A stretch of 43,169 bases of DNA from Streptomyces sp. GKU 895 (GTDB taxonomy: Bacteria > Actinomycetota > Actinomycetes > Streptomycetales > Streptomycetaceae). The DNA is taken from positions 1 to 43,169 of the forward strand of contig MWJO01000074.1 of assembly GCA_002027195.1 (NCBI GenBank), read 5' to 3'. The notes under the pieces are model-generated. The model saw only the letters and a list, made by a program, of their open reading frames with translations, was not told the origin of the DNA and did no database searches. Positions 27,655 through 36,465 of the stretch are shown here, piece after piece; position 1 is the stretch's first letter; each line of letters starts with the position of its first letter. The position numbers were made by a program, and so were the translations under genes.

Positions 27655-28239
27655 CTAACCGGCCTGACCCGCACCACCGTCCGCGCCGTCCCGCAACCGC
27701 CCCCGCGCCTCCATCAGCGCGAAGCCCAGCAGGTTCGGCCCCCGCCACCGCTTCGGATCCGACGCCCCCTCGTCCGTCGCCGCCAGGCCGATGCCCCACA
27801 CCCGGTCCACCGGGCTGGCCTCCACCAGCACCCGCTCCCCGGTGTTCAGCAGGAACTCCCGCAGCCGCGCGTCCGACGCGAACTTGTGGACGCTGCCCTC
27901 GACGACGATCCCGAAGCGCTCGCGCTCCCAGATCGTGTCGTCGAAGCCCCGGACCAGCCGCCCTTCCTTCTTCGCCACCGACGGATGCCCGGCGGCCAGC
28001 ACCCGCCGCTCCGCCTCCGCGTCTTCGAAAAGCCGTGCCTTGGCCGCCATCATCCAGTGCTCAGCGGTCGCATACGTCACCCCGTCCACCACGAACGGTG
28101 ACGGCCACCACTGACTCAGACAGCTCGCGCCGATCCGGCCGTCGGGCAACGGCCGGTGTCCCCAGAAGTGGAGGTACTTGACCCTCGCCCCCGTACCCAA
28201 CGCCCTGACCAGCGCGTCCCGAGAATCGATCTTCGTCAT
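27655..28239 (-). CDS. NADAR family protein
   Basis: ATG 28239 (TKIDSRDALVRAL) is preferred over a longer in-frame start. The 194-residue protein shows the NADAR/YbiA pattern: KYLHFWGH, ASCLSQWWPSPFVVDG, YATAEHWMMAAKARLF, and LVEASPVDRVWGIGLAATD with LLGFALMEAR. Family members act as N-glycosidases on riboflavin-pathway intermediates or on ADP-ribose-type substrates; which applies here cannot be told. It is divergent from the aldehyde dehydrogenase and first in the minus-strand run ending with the monooxygenase. Confidence 0.88.
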   Translation of the reverse strand: MTKIDSRDALVRALGTGARVKYLHFWGHRPLPDGRIGASCLSQWWPSPFVVDGVTYATAEHWMMAAKARLFEDAEAERRVLAAGHPSVAKKEGRLVRGFDDTIWERERFGIVVEGSVHKFASDARLREFLLNTGERVLVEASPVDRVWGIGLAATDEGASDPKRWRGPNLLGFALMEARGRLRDGADGGAGQAG

Positions 28240-28311
28240 GCATGCGAGTCTGGCAGGCGCCACTGACACTCCGTCCCTCCTTTTCCTCCCTCGCTCGACA
28301 CCTGGTCGACA

Positions 28312-28378
28312 GATTCCGTCGCGTAACCAAAAGGCAACAACGGAATCACTTGTTGGACGGCATTTGCTCTGTCAGGAT
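28312..28378 (+). promoter_or_regulatory. Inverted repeat and candidate promoter upstream of the polyamine operon
   Basis: Perfect 8-bp arms GATTCCGT (28312-28319) and ACGGAATC (28340-28347) with a 20-base AT-richer centre. They are followed by TTGTTG (28350-28355), a 17-base spacer and CAGGAT (28373-28378), which could be -35/-10. The 212-base gap separates the divergent NADAR and aldehyde dehydrogenase genes, so the repeat could be the operator for the catabolic operon. Confidence 0.4.
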
Positions 28379-28451
28379 CGGCACTCAAATCGAGCTGGAG
28401 CTACGCCCACCGCCTGTGAACACGGGCCGGCGGCGGAGGAGAGCGAGCGAC

Positions 28452-30004
28452 ATGCACAACCCGGGCAACGCCACCCCGGAAACCCCCGACACCTCGGACC
28501 GGTTCCCCGCGCAGGAGCGCCTCGCGGACGGTGCGCAGTTCATCGCGGGCCGGCTGACCAAGGGCACCTCCGGACGTACCCACGCGGTCGTCGACCCGTC
28601 GACCGGCGAGGAGGTGTACACGTACGAGCTGGCCGGCCCGGCGGACGTGGACGCGGCCGTCGCCGCCGCCCGCGCGGCGTTCCCCGGCTGGGCGGCCACC
28701 ACCCCGGCGAGCGCTCCGACGCCCTGCACCGCTTCGCCGCCGTCCTCGCCGAGCGGGCCGAGGAATTCGCCCGCGCCGAGTCCCTCCAGTGCGGCAAGCC
28801 GCTGAAGCTGACGCGTGAGTTCGACGTTCCGGGGACCATCGACAACACCGCCTTCTTCGCGGGTGCCGCCCGGCATCTTCAGGGGCAGTCCGCGGGGGAG
28901 TACTCCGGGGACCACACCTCGTACGTGCGCCGCGAACCCGTCGGTGTCGTCGGGTCCATCGCGCCCTGGAACTATCCGCTGCAGATGGCCGCCTGGAAGA
29001 TCCTTCCGGCCGTCGCCGCCGGCAACACCATCGTCCTCAAGCCCGCCGAGCTCACCCCGCTGACCTCGCTGCTGTTCGCGCAGGCGGCCACCGACGCCGG
29101 CATCCCCGACGGTGTCATCAACATCGTCACCGGGACGGGCAAGGAGGCCGGTGAGCATCTCGTCGGCCACCCCGACGTCGCCATGACCTCCTTCACCGGG
29201 TCCACCGCCGTCGGCAAGCGCGTCGCCGAGATCGCCACCGCCACCGTCAAGCGCATCCACCTGGAACTCGGCGGCAAGGCGCCCTTCGTCGTCTTCGACG
29301 ACGCCGACCTCGACGCCGCCGTCAACGGCGCGGTCGCCGGCGCGCTCATCAACACCGGCCAGGACTGCACCGCCGCCACGCGCGCGTATGTGCAGCGGCC
29401 GCTCTACGAGGCGTTCGTCCAGAAGACGGCCGCCCTCATGGAGACCGTGCGGCTGGGGGACCCCTTCGCCGCCGGCACCGACCTCGGTCCGCTCATCTCG
29501 CACGTCCAGCGGGACCGGGTCGCCGCCTTCGTCGACCGCGCGCGTGCCTACGCGCGCGTGGTGACCGGCGGCGAGGCACCGGAAGGGGAGCTCGCCAAGG
29601 GCGCCTACTACCGGCCCACCCTCGTCGCCGACGCCGCCCAGGACAGCGAGATCGTCCAGTCCGAGCTCTTCGGGCCGGTCCTCGTCGTCCTCCCCTTCGA
29701 CAGCGACGACGAGGGGATCGCGCTCGCCAACGACACCCCGTACGGACTCGCGGCCTCGGCCTGGAGCCGGGACGTCTACCGGGCGAACCGGGCGACCCGC
29801 GAGATCAAGGCCGGGTGCGTGTGGGTCAACGACCACATCCCGATCATCAGCGAGATGCCCCACGGCGGGTACAAGGCGTCCGGCTTCGGCAAGGACATGT
29901 CCTCGTACTCGTTCGAGGAGTACACCCAGATCAAGCACGTCATGTTCGACAATACGGGCGTGGCCAGGAAGGACTGGCACCGCACGATCTTCGGGGACCG
30001 TTAG
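28452..30004 (+). CDS. Gamma-aminobutyraldehyde / polyamine-type aldehyde dehydrogenase, one frameshift
   Basis: ATG 28452 follows GGAGGAG at 28434-28440. The product is about 517 residues. One G is missing near 28706-28709, and the frame then resumes at GERSDALHRFAAVLAERA. The remainder is intact: VVGSIAPWNYPLQMAAWKI, SFTGSTAVGKRV, LELGGKAPFVV with the general-base Glu, NTGQDCTAATRA with the catalytic Cys, and the C-terminal HGGYKASGFGKDMS. It would oxidise an aminoaldehyde from polyamine degradation to GABA or a gamma-glutamyl derivative. It leads an operon with potD-, potA-, potB- and potC-like genes and a PuuB-like oxidase, which argues for polyamines over betaine aldehyde. By memory it corresponds to SCO5666. 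Confidence 0.87.
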
Positions 30005-30056
30005 CTGAATCAGGCCGCCCGACCCGCGGCCGACCCTCCGAAAGGGCACCACGCGC

Positions 30057-31304
30057 ATGGAGCAGTACGAGCCCGACCGCCTGAGCCCGGCCCAAGTGGC
30101 CGCCATGCGGCGCAGCTTCCGCAATGGCCGGGCCGCCATGACCCGGCGGTCCCTGCTGCGCGCCTCCGCGGGCGGCGCGCTCGCGGTCGGCGGCCTCGGG
30201 GCGCTGACCGGCTGCGGCATCCCCGCGGCCGGCAACACCCAGGGCGGAGTCTCCGCAGAGGACCACTCGGCCAAGGAGAAGGTCGTCAACTTCTCCAACT
30301 GGACCGAGTACATCGACGTGGACGAGAGCGAGAAGCACCACCCCACGCTCGACCAGTTCAAGAAGCGGACCGGTATCTCGGTCAAGTACACCGAGGACAT
30401 CAACGACAACGTCGAGTTCTTCGGCAAGATCAAACCGCAGCTCGCGGCGGGCCAGGACACCGGCCGCGACATCATCGTCCTCACCGACTGGCTCGCGGCC
30501 CGCCTCATCCGCCTCGGCTGGGTCCAGAAACTGGACGCCTCCCACCTGCCGCACGCCTACGCCAACCTGTCGGCCCAGTTCCGCGACCCCGACTGGGACC
30601 CGGGACGCGCGTACTCGTACGTCTGGCAGGGCATTTCCACCGTCATCGCCTACAACAAGAAGGCGCTGGACGGCGTCGAGGTGAAGTCGGTCTCCGATCT
30701 GCTCGACAACCCCAAGCTCAAGGGGCGCGTCGGCTTCCTCTCCGAGATGCGCGACAGCGTCGGCATGACCCTGCTCGACATGGGCAAGGACCCGGCGAAC
30801 TTCACCGCCGACGACTACGACGCGGCGATCGCCCGGATGCAGAAGGCCGTCGACAAGGGCCAGATCCGCCGCTTCACCGGCAACGACTACACCTCCGACC
30901 TGACCAGCGGCGACTTCGCGGCCTGTATCGCCTGGGCCGGTGACGTCGTGCAGCTGAAGGCCGACAGCCCGGACATCGACTTCATCATCCCGGACAGCGG
31001 ATACATGACGTCGACCGACAACTTCCTGATCCCGAACAAGGCCCGGCACAAGACGAACGCCGAGCGGCTCATCGACTTCTACTACGAGCCCGAGCCGGCC
31101 GCCGAACTCGCCGCGTACATCAACTACGTGTCACCGGTCGACGGGGTGAAGGCCGAGCTGGCGAAGATCGACCCGGATGCGGCGAACAACCCGCTGATCA
31201 TCCCGGACAAGGCTATGGCCGCGAAGTCTCATGCCTTCCGCTCTCTGAGCTCGAAGGAAGAGACCGAGTTCGAGCAGAAGTTCGCGAAGCTGACTGGGGC
31301 GTGA
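30057..31304 (+). CDS. potD: Polyamine ABC transporter substrate-binding lipoprotein (PotD-like), Tat-type signal
   Basis: ATG 30057 with AAAGGG upstream. The 415-residue product has a long N-terminal lead, then the twin-arginine TRRSLLRASAGGALAVGG and lipobox LTGC with Cys near 53. The mature part is a bacterial extracellular solute-binding fold (FSNWTEYIDVDESEKHHPTL, GRDIIVLTDWLAARLIRLGW, YVWQGISTVIAYNKKALDG, CIAWAGDVVQL). Asp and Trp positions fit amine binding. It lies 52 bases after the aldehyde dehydrogenase, and its stop overlaps the potA-like start by GTGA. It delivers putrescine, spermidine or a related amine to the permease. Confidence 0.9.
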   Translation: MEQYEPDRLSPAQVAAMRRSFRNGRAAMTRRSLLRASAGGALAVGGLGALTGCGIPAAGNTQGGVSAEDHSAKEKVVNFSNWTEYIDVDESEKHHPTLDQFKKRTGISVKYTEDINDNVEFFGKIKPQLAAGQDTGRDIIVLTDWLAARLIRLGWVQKLDASHLPHAYANLSAQFRDPDWDPGRAYSYVWQGISTVIAYNKKALDGVEVKSVSDLLDNPKLKGRVGFLSEMRDSVGMTLLDMGKDPANFTADDYDAAIARMQKAVDKGQIRRFTGNDYTSDLTSGDFAACIAWAGDVVQLKADSPDIDFIIPDSGYMTSTDNFLIPNKARHKTNAERLIDFYYEPEPAAELAAYINYVSPVDGVKAELAKIDPDAANNPLIIPDKAMAAKSHAFRSLSSKEETEFEQKFAKLTGA

Positions 31305-32464
31305 CCACCGTGACGAACAAGAACGAAACCGGCGGGGACGTCCGCCTCTCGGGCATCAGCAAGACGTACGACAACGGCTTCACGGCCGTCCAGCCGCTGG
31401 ACCTGACCGTGCCGCAGGGCTCCTTCTTCGCCCTGCTCGGTGCCTCCGGCTGCGGCAAGACCACCACCCTGCGGATGATCGCGGGCCTGGAGGAGCCGAC
31501 GACCGGCACCGTGTTCCTCGGCGACCAGGAGGTCACCCACCTGCCGCCCTACAAGCGGCCGGTGAACACGGTCTTCCAGTCGTACGCCCTCTTCCCGCAC
31601 CTCGACATCTTCGAGAACGTCGCCTTCGGTCTGCGCCGGCGCGGCATCAAGAGCGTCAAGAAGCAGGTCGAGGACATGCTGGAGCTCGTCCAGCTCGGTG
31701 AGCAGGCGCGCAAGAAGCCGCACCAGCTCTCCGGCGGCCAGCAGCAGCGCGTCGCCGTCGCCCGCGCCCTCATCAACCACCCCAAGGTGCTCCTCCTCGA
31801 CGAGCCCCTCGGCGCCCTCGATCTCAAGCTGCGCCGCCAGATGCAGTTGGAGCTCAAGCGCATCCAGACCGAGGTCGGCATCACCTTCGTGCACGTCACG
31901 CACGACCAGGAGGAGGCCATGACCATGGCCGACACGGTCGCCGTGATGAACGCGGGGCGCGTGGAGCAGCTCGGTTCGCCGAGCGACCTGTACGAGAACC
32001 CGCAGACCACGTTCGTCGCGAACTTCCTCGGCACCTCCAACCTCATCGAGGCCGAGGTCGACACGAAGAACGGCGACGACATCGTGCTGAAGGCCGGCGG
32101 CGGCAAGCTCGTCCTGCCCGAGTCGCGATGTTCCGCGCCCACGGCCACCGGCGGCAAGGTGCTGGTCGGCGTCCGCCCGGAGAAGATCTCCCTCACCCAC
32201 GCCGACGACGCGGGCGAGATCCCCGAGGGCCGCAACCGCATCACCGGCACGATCGCCCACAGCAGTTTCATCGGCGTCTCCACGCAGTACGTCATCGACA
32301 GCGCGGTCTGCCCCGAGTTCGAGGTCTACGTCCAGAACATCGAGCGGGACTCCCGGCTGGTGCCCGGCGCCGACGTGGTCCTGCACTGGAGCCCGGCGCA
32401 CACCTTCGGCCTGGATGCCGCACAGGACATCGACGCCGGTGTCGAGGAAGGGGCGGCGGCCTGA
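31301..32464 (+). CDS. potA: Polyamine ABC transporter ATP-binding protein (PotA-like)
   Basis: GTG 31301 overlaps the potD stop; GTG 31310 is an alternative. The 387-residue ATPase has Walker A GASGCGKTT, Q-loop VFQSYALFPHLDI, signature LSGGQQQRVAVARAL, Walker B VLLLDEPLGALD and the switch His in VHVTHDQEEAMTMAD. A C-terminal TOBE domain follows (VGVRPEKISL, then VIDSAVCPEFEVYVQN). It overlaps potB by one base. Confidence 0.93.
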   Translation: MTTVTNKNETGGDVRLSGISKTYDNGFTAVQPLDLTVPQGSFFALLGASGCGKTTTLRMIAGLEEPTTGTVFLGDQEVTHLPPYKRPVNTVFQSYALFPHLDIFENVAFGLRRRGIKSVKKQVEDMLELVQLGEQARKKPHQLSGGQQQRVAVARALINHPKVLLLDEPLGALDLKLRRQMQLELKRIQTEVGITFVHVTHDQEEAMTMADTVAVMNAGRVEQLGSPSDLYENPQTTFVANFLGTSNLIEAEVDTKNGDDIVLKAGGGKLVLPESRCSAPTATGGKVLVGVRPEKISLTHADDAGEIPEGRNRITGTIAHSSFIGVSTQYVIDSAVCPEFEVYVQNIERDSRLVPGADVVLHWSPAHTFGLDAAQDIDAGVEEGAAA

Positions 32465-33393
32465 TGGCGACGCTCACCGAGGCGCCGCCGCCTCTCGCCC
32501 CGACCGCACCGGAGAAGAAGCCCCCGCGCAGGCGCGGCCGGCTCGTGCCGTACTGGCTGCTGCTGCCCGGCATGCTGTGGCTGGTCGTCTTCTTCGCGCT
32601 GCCGATGGTCTACCAGGCCTCCACGTCCGTGCAGACGGGCTCCCTGGAGGAGGGCTACAAGGTCACCTGGCACTTCGCCACCTACTGGGACGCGCTGTCC
32701 GAGTACTGGCCGCAGTACCTGCGCTCGATCCTCTACGCGGGTTCGGCGACGATCCTCTGCCTGGTCCTCGGCTACCCGCTCGCCTACCTCATCGCGTTCC
32801 GGGCGGGCCGCTGGCGGAACCTGATCATGATCCTGGTGATCGCGCCGTTCTTCACCAGCTTCCTGATCCGCACCCTCGCCTGGAAGACGATCCTCGCGGA
32901 CGGCGGCCCGGTCGTCGGCGCCCTGAACTCGCTGCATGTCCTGGACGTCACCAGCTGGCTCGGCTGGACCACCGGCGACCGCGTGCTGGCCACCCCGCTG
33001 GCGGTCGTCTGCGGTCTGACGTACAACTTCCTGCCGTTCATGATCCTGCCGCTGTACACCTCGCTGGAGCGCATCGACACCCGCCTCCACGAGGCCGCCG
33101 GCGACCTGTACGCCAAGCCGGTCACCACGTTCCGCAGGGTGACCTTCCCGCTGTCGATGCCGGGCGTCGTCTCCGGCACGCTGCTGACGTTCATCCCGGC
33201 GGCCGGTGACTACGTCAACGCCGATCTGCTCGGCTCGACGGACACCCGCATGGTCGGAAACGTCATCCAGTCGCAGTTCCTGCGGATTCTGGACTACCCG
33301 ACAGCGGCGGCGCTCTCCTTCATCCTCATGGCCGCCATTCTCGTGATGGTCACCGTCTACATCCGCAAGTCCGGGACGGAGGATCTGGTCTAA
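32464..33393 (+). CDS. potB: Polyamine ABC transporter permease (PotB-like)
   Basis: ATG 32464 overlaps the potA stop (TGATG). The 309-residue protein has about six membrane helices (YWLLLPGMLWLVVFFALPMV, ILYAGSATILCLVLGYPLAY, ILVIAPFFTSFLIRTLAW) and the coupling motif EAAGDLYAKPVTTFRRVTFP. It follows PotA without a gap and ends one base before potC, so the genes are one translational unit. Confidence 0.92.
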   Translation: MATLTEAPPPLAPTAPEKKPPRRRGRLVPYWLLLPGMLWLVVFFALPMVYQASTSVQTGSLEEGYKVTWHFATYWDALSEYWPQYLRSILYAGSATILCLVLGYPLAYLIAFRAGRWRNLIMILVIAPFFTSFLIRTLAWKTILADGGPVVGALNSLHVLDVTSWLGWTTGDRVLATPLAVVCGLTYNFLPFMILPLYTSLERIDTRLHEAAGDLYAKPVTTFRRVTFPLSMPGVVSGTLLTFIPAAGDYVNADLLGSTDTRMVGNVIQSQFLRILDYPTAAALSFILMAAILVMVTVYIRKSGTEDLV

Positions 33394-34193
33394 ATGGCCT
33401 TCGTGAACTGGCTCAAGCGCAATCTCGTCGTCATCGCGGGACTTCTCACTCTCGGATATCTGCTGCTGCCGAACGTCGTCGTCACGGTGTTCTCCTTCAA
33501 CAAACCGAAGGGGCGCTTCAACTACGAATGGCAGCAGTTCTCCACGGACGCCTGGAAGGACCCGTGCGGCGTCGCCGGCATGTGCGGCTCGCTGTCGATC
33601 AGCCTCCAGATCGCGGCGTTCGCGACGATCGGCGCCACCGTCCTCGGCACGATGATCGCCTTCGCCCTGGTCCGCTACCGGTTCCGCGCCCGCGGCGCCG
33701 TGAACTCGCTGATCTTCCTGCCGATGGCGATGCCCGAGGTCGTCATGGCCGCCTCGCTGCTCACCCTGTTCCTCAACATGGGCGCCAGCTGGGCTTCTGG
33801 ACGATTCTGATCGCCCACATCATGTTCTGCCTGAGCTTCGTCGTGACGGCGGTGAAGGCGCGCGTGATGTCGATGGACCCGCGCCTGGAACAGGCGGCCC
33901 AGGACCTCTACGCGGGCCCCTTCCAGACCTTCGTCCGGGTCACCCTGCCGATCGCGGCCCCCGGAATCGCGGCGGGCGCGCTGCTCGCCTTCGCGCTCTC
34001 CTTCGACGATTTCATCATCACCAATTTCAACGCGGGCTCGACCGTCACCTTCCCCATGTTCGTCTGGGGCTCGGCACAGCGCGGTACGCCCGTTCAGATC
34101 AACGTGATCGGTACGGCCATGTTCCTGGTCGCCGTACTGCTGGTCCTGACCTCTATGGTCATCACCAATCGCCGCAACAAGCAAAAGGCATGA
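33394..34193 (+). CDS. potC: Polyamine ABC transporter permease (PotC-like), one frameshift
   Basis: ATG 33394 directly follows the potB stop. The N-terminal half reads LVVIAGLLTLGYLLLPNVVV and ends out of frame after TLFLNMGA because one C is missing near 33787-33791. The frame resumes with QLGFWTILIAHIMFCLSFVV, the coupling motif EQAAQDLYAGPFQTFVRVTLP and SFDDFIITNFNAGS. The joined product is about 266 residues, normal for PotC. Confidence 0.88.
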
Positions 34194-34228
34194 GCCTTAC
34201 CGCATCACCCCTGTAGGGAGTTGAAATC

Positions 34229-35656
34229 ATGGCCCCAAGCGCCATGAGCCGTGGCAGTCATTCGATCAAGGCACTTTCCGAAGCCCAGCCGGTCCCGTAC
34301 TGGCTGGACGACCCCGGCAAGCCTCACCCCGAGCCCGCCCTCACCGGCCCCGAGACCTGCGATCTGCTGGTCGTCGGGGGTGGCTACAGCGGACTGTGGA
34401 CCGCGCTCCTCGCCAAGGAGCGCGACCCGCAGCGGGACGTGGTCCTGCTGGAGGGCCGCGAGGTGGGCTGGGCCGCCTCGGGCCGCAACGGCGGCTTCTG
34501 CGCCGCCTCCCTCACCCACGGTCTGGGCAACGGGCTGACCCGCTGGCCGGACGAGATCCACAAGCTGGAGGAGCTGGGCGCCCGCAACCTCGACGAGATC
34601 GAGAAGGCGGTCGCCCGCTACTCCCTCGACTGCGACTTCGAGCGCACCGGCGAGATCGACGTCGCCACCGAGACGTACCAGGCGTGGGAACTGCGCGATT
34701 GGTACGAGGAGATGCAGCGCCAGGGCCTCGCCGAGGGCGTGGAGTTCCTGGACGCCGACGCGGTGCGGGAGCAGGTCGACTCGCCGACCTTCCAGGCGGG
34801 GCTGTACGACCGCAGGGGCGTCGCCATGCTCAACCCCGCGAAACTCGCCTGGGGTCTGAAGCGGGCCTGTATGCAGCTCGGCGTCCGCGTCTACGAGCAC
34901 ACCCCGGCCCTGACCCTGAAGCCGTACGGCGCCGGCATGGCCGTACGCACCCCCTACGGGTCGGTCCGGGCCCGGAAGGTCGCGCTCGGCACCAACATCT
35001 TCCCCAACCTGGTCAAGCGGGTGCGGTCGTACACCGTCCCGGTCTACGACTACGCGCTGATGACCGAGCCGCTGAGCGAGGAGCAGCTCAAGGAGATCGG
35101 CTGGAAGAACCGGCAGGGCCTCGGGGACTCGGCCAACCAGTTCCACTACTTCCGGCTCTCCGCCGACAACCGGATCCTGTGGGGCGGTTACGACGCCGTC
35201 TACCAGTACGGCGGTCGCGTCCGCGCCGAGTACGACGACCGGCCGGAGACCTACGCCAAGCTCGCCGACCACTTCTTCACCTGCTTCCCGCAGCTGGAGG
35301 GCGTCCGCTTCACCCACGCGTGGGGCGGCGCGATCGACACCTGCTCGCGCTTCTCGGCGTTCTTCGGCACCGCCCACCACGGCAACGTGGCCTACGCGGC
35401 GGGCTATACGGGCCTCGGTGTCGGCGCGACCCGGTTCGGCGCGGACGTGATGCTGGACCTGCTGGCGGGGGAGACGACCGAGCGGACCTCCCTGGAGATG
35501 GTCCGCAAGAAGCCGCTGCCGTTCCCGCCCGAGCCGTTCGCCTGGACCGGTATCGCGCTGACCAAGTGGTCGCTGGCGCGGGCGGACTCGCACGGCGGCC
35601 GGCGCAACCTGTGGCTGAAGACCATGGACCGGCTGGGGCTCGGCTTCGACAGCTGA
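34229..35656 (+). CDS. puuB: FAD-dependent oxidoreductase, gamma-glutamylputrescine oxidase-like (PuuB)
   Basis: ATG 34229 follows TAGGGAGTTG. The 475-residue DAO-family protein has the dinucleotide-binding LLVVGGGYSGLWTALLA, GREVGWAASGRNGGFCAASL, the glutamyl-amine oxidase-like core and the C-terminal FAD loop YAAGYTGLGVGATRFGADV. In the Puu route this enzyme oxidises gamma-glutamylputrescine to the aldehyde, which the aldehyde dehydrogenase in the same operon would take on. The substrate is inferred from context; other primary or secondary amines are possible. It lies 35 bases after potC. By memory it corresponds to SCO5671. Confidence 0.82.
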   Translation: MAPSAMSRGSHSIKALSEAQPVPYWLDDPGKPHPEPALTGPETCDLLVVGGGYSGLWTALLAKERDPQRDVVLLEGREVGWAASGRNGGFCAASLTHGLGNGLTRWPDEIHKLEELGARNLDEIEKAVARYSLDCDFERTGEIDVATETYQAWELRDWYEEMQRQGLAEGVEFLDADAVREQVDSPTFQAGLYDRRGVAMLNPAKLAWGLKRACMQLGVRVYEHTPALTLKPYGAGMAVRTPYGSVRARKVALGTNIFPNLVKRVRSYTVPVYDYALMTEPLSEEQLKEIGWKNRQGLGDSANQFHYFRLSADNRILWGGYDAVYQYGGRVRAEYDDRPETYAKLADHFFTCFPQLEGVRFTHAWGGAIDTCSRFSAFFGTAHHGNVAYAAGYTGLGVGATRFGADVMLDLLAGETTERTSLEMVRKKPLPFPPEPFAWTGIALTKWSLARADSHGGRRNLWLKTMDRLGLGFDS

Positions 35657-35737
35657 CTCCGCTCATGCGGGGGGCGCATTCCGCGTGTGGCCCAGTTCAC
35701 TTCAACAAACTGCCGAAACCCGCGTAATGCCTGCCCA

Positions 35738-35791
35738 GGACCTCCCTCTCCCTCGTGACGCGCTCCGCGTCCACACAGGAAAGGGAGGTCC
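35738..35791 (+). promoter_or_regulatory. Structured leader: long stem sequestering the ribosome-binding site of the next gene
   Basis: GGACCTCCCT (35738-35747) is perfectly complementary to AGGGAGGTCC (35782-35791). The 3' arm contains the Shine-Dalgarno AGGGAGG of the gene starting at 35796. Nested inside is a second perfect hairpin, GACGCG-CTC-CGCGTC (35757-35771). Folded, the ribosome-binding site would be fully paired, as in a translational switch or thermosensor. I do not recognise a known riboswitch class. Confidence 0.5.
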
Positions 35792-35795
35792 CCTC

Positions 35796-36248
35796 ATGAC
35801 TGGGGCGAAGACGGCGGTCGAGTGGCTGGCATCCGTGGCTCCGGATCCCGAGGCCTGCCGCTGGGAGTGGGAACGCAACCCCCTGGGGGTCGCGTTGCTG
35901 CCCGCCGGCAAGGCCTGGGACGTGCTCATCCTGCCGGGCGAGCTCGGCTATCCCACGCTCGACGTCCTCACCCGCATCATCGACCAGCCCGGCCCGGTGC
36001 TGGTCGACTTCGGCGACGCGCGGATGGGGTTCCTGGTGCCGCCCGGAACGGCCGCGCGCTGGGTCGGCACCGGCATCCGCACGGCCGGTGCGGGCACCTG
36101 GATCGTCGTGCCGTATCCCGGACGCGCCACCGGCGGGGTCCGCTGGCTGGTCCCGCCCGACGGCTCCGGCACCCTCACCGACCCGGCGCTCCTCGAGCTG
36201 GCGATGCACGAGGCGGCGGCGGGGCTGGCCACGGACGACGAAGGCTGA
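35796..36248 (+). CDS. Hypothetical actinobacterial protein
   Basis: ATG 35796 is fixed by the strong AGGGAGG 7 bases upstream. The 150-residue product has no signal or membrane segment. It begins TGAKTAVEWLASVAPDPEAC and contains WEWERNPLGVALLPAGKAWD, PGPVLVDFGDARMGFLVPPG and GTWIVVPYPG. The pattern vaguely recalls the small N-terminal modules of primase/polymerase-like proteins in streptomycetes, but I cannot assign it. It lies between the PuuB-like gene and the GIY-YIG/GntR gene, and its leader appears able to hide the ribosome-binding site. Confidence 0.7.
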   Translation: MTGAKTAVEWLASVAPDPEACRWEWERNPLGVALLPAGKAWDVLILPGELGYPTLDVLTRIIDQPGPVLVDFGDARMGFLVPPGTAARWVGTGIRTAGAGTWIVVPYPGRATGGVRWLVPPDGSGTLTDPALLELAMHEAAAGLATDDEG

Positions 36249-36465
36249 CCGTCCGACGGGCGCACCGTCACGCGGCTGTCGCATTCCCCCTTCCCGACGG
36301 CACACCGTGACTCCGTGACGCCCCGTCGCGTGTCCTTCGTCCGACATCTCGTCGCCGCCCGTGCGGCCGACGCGGACAACTGTTCGGAGAAGGTGTCCCA
36401 GGCTGCCCTCAGCCCGACTACTTTGATACGGCCGGAATCCTGACGACGCGAAGGAGCCGGGCCCT

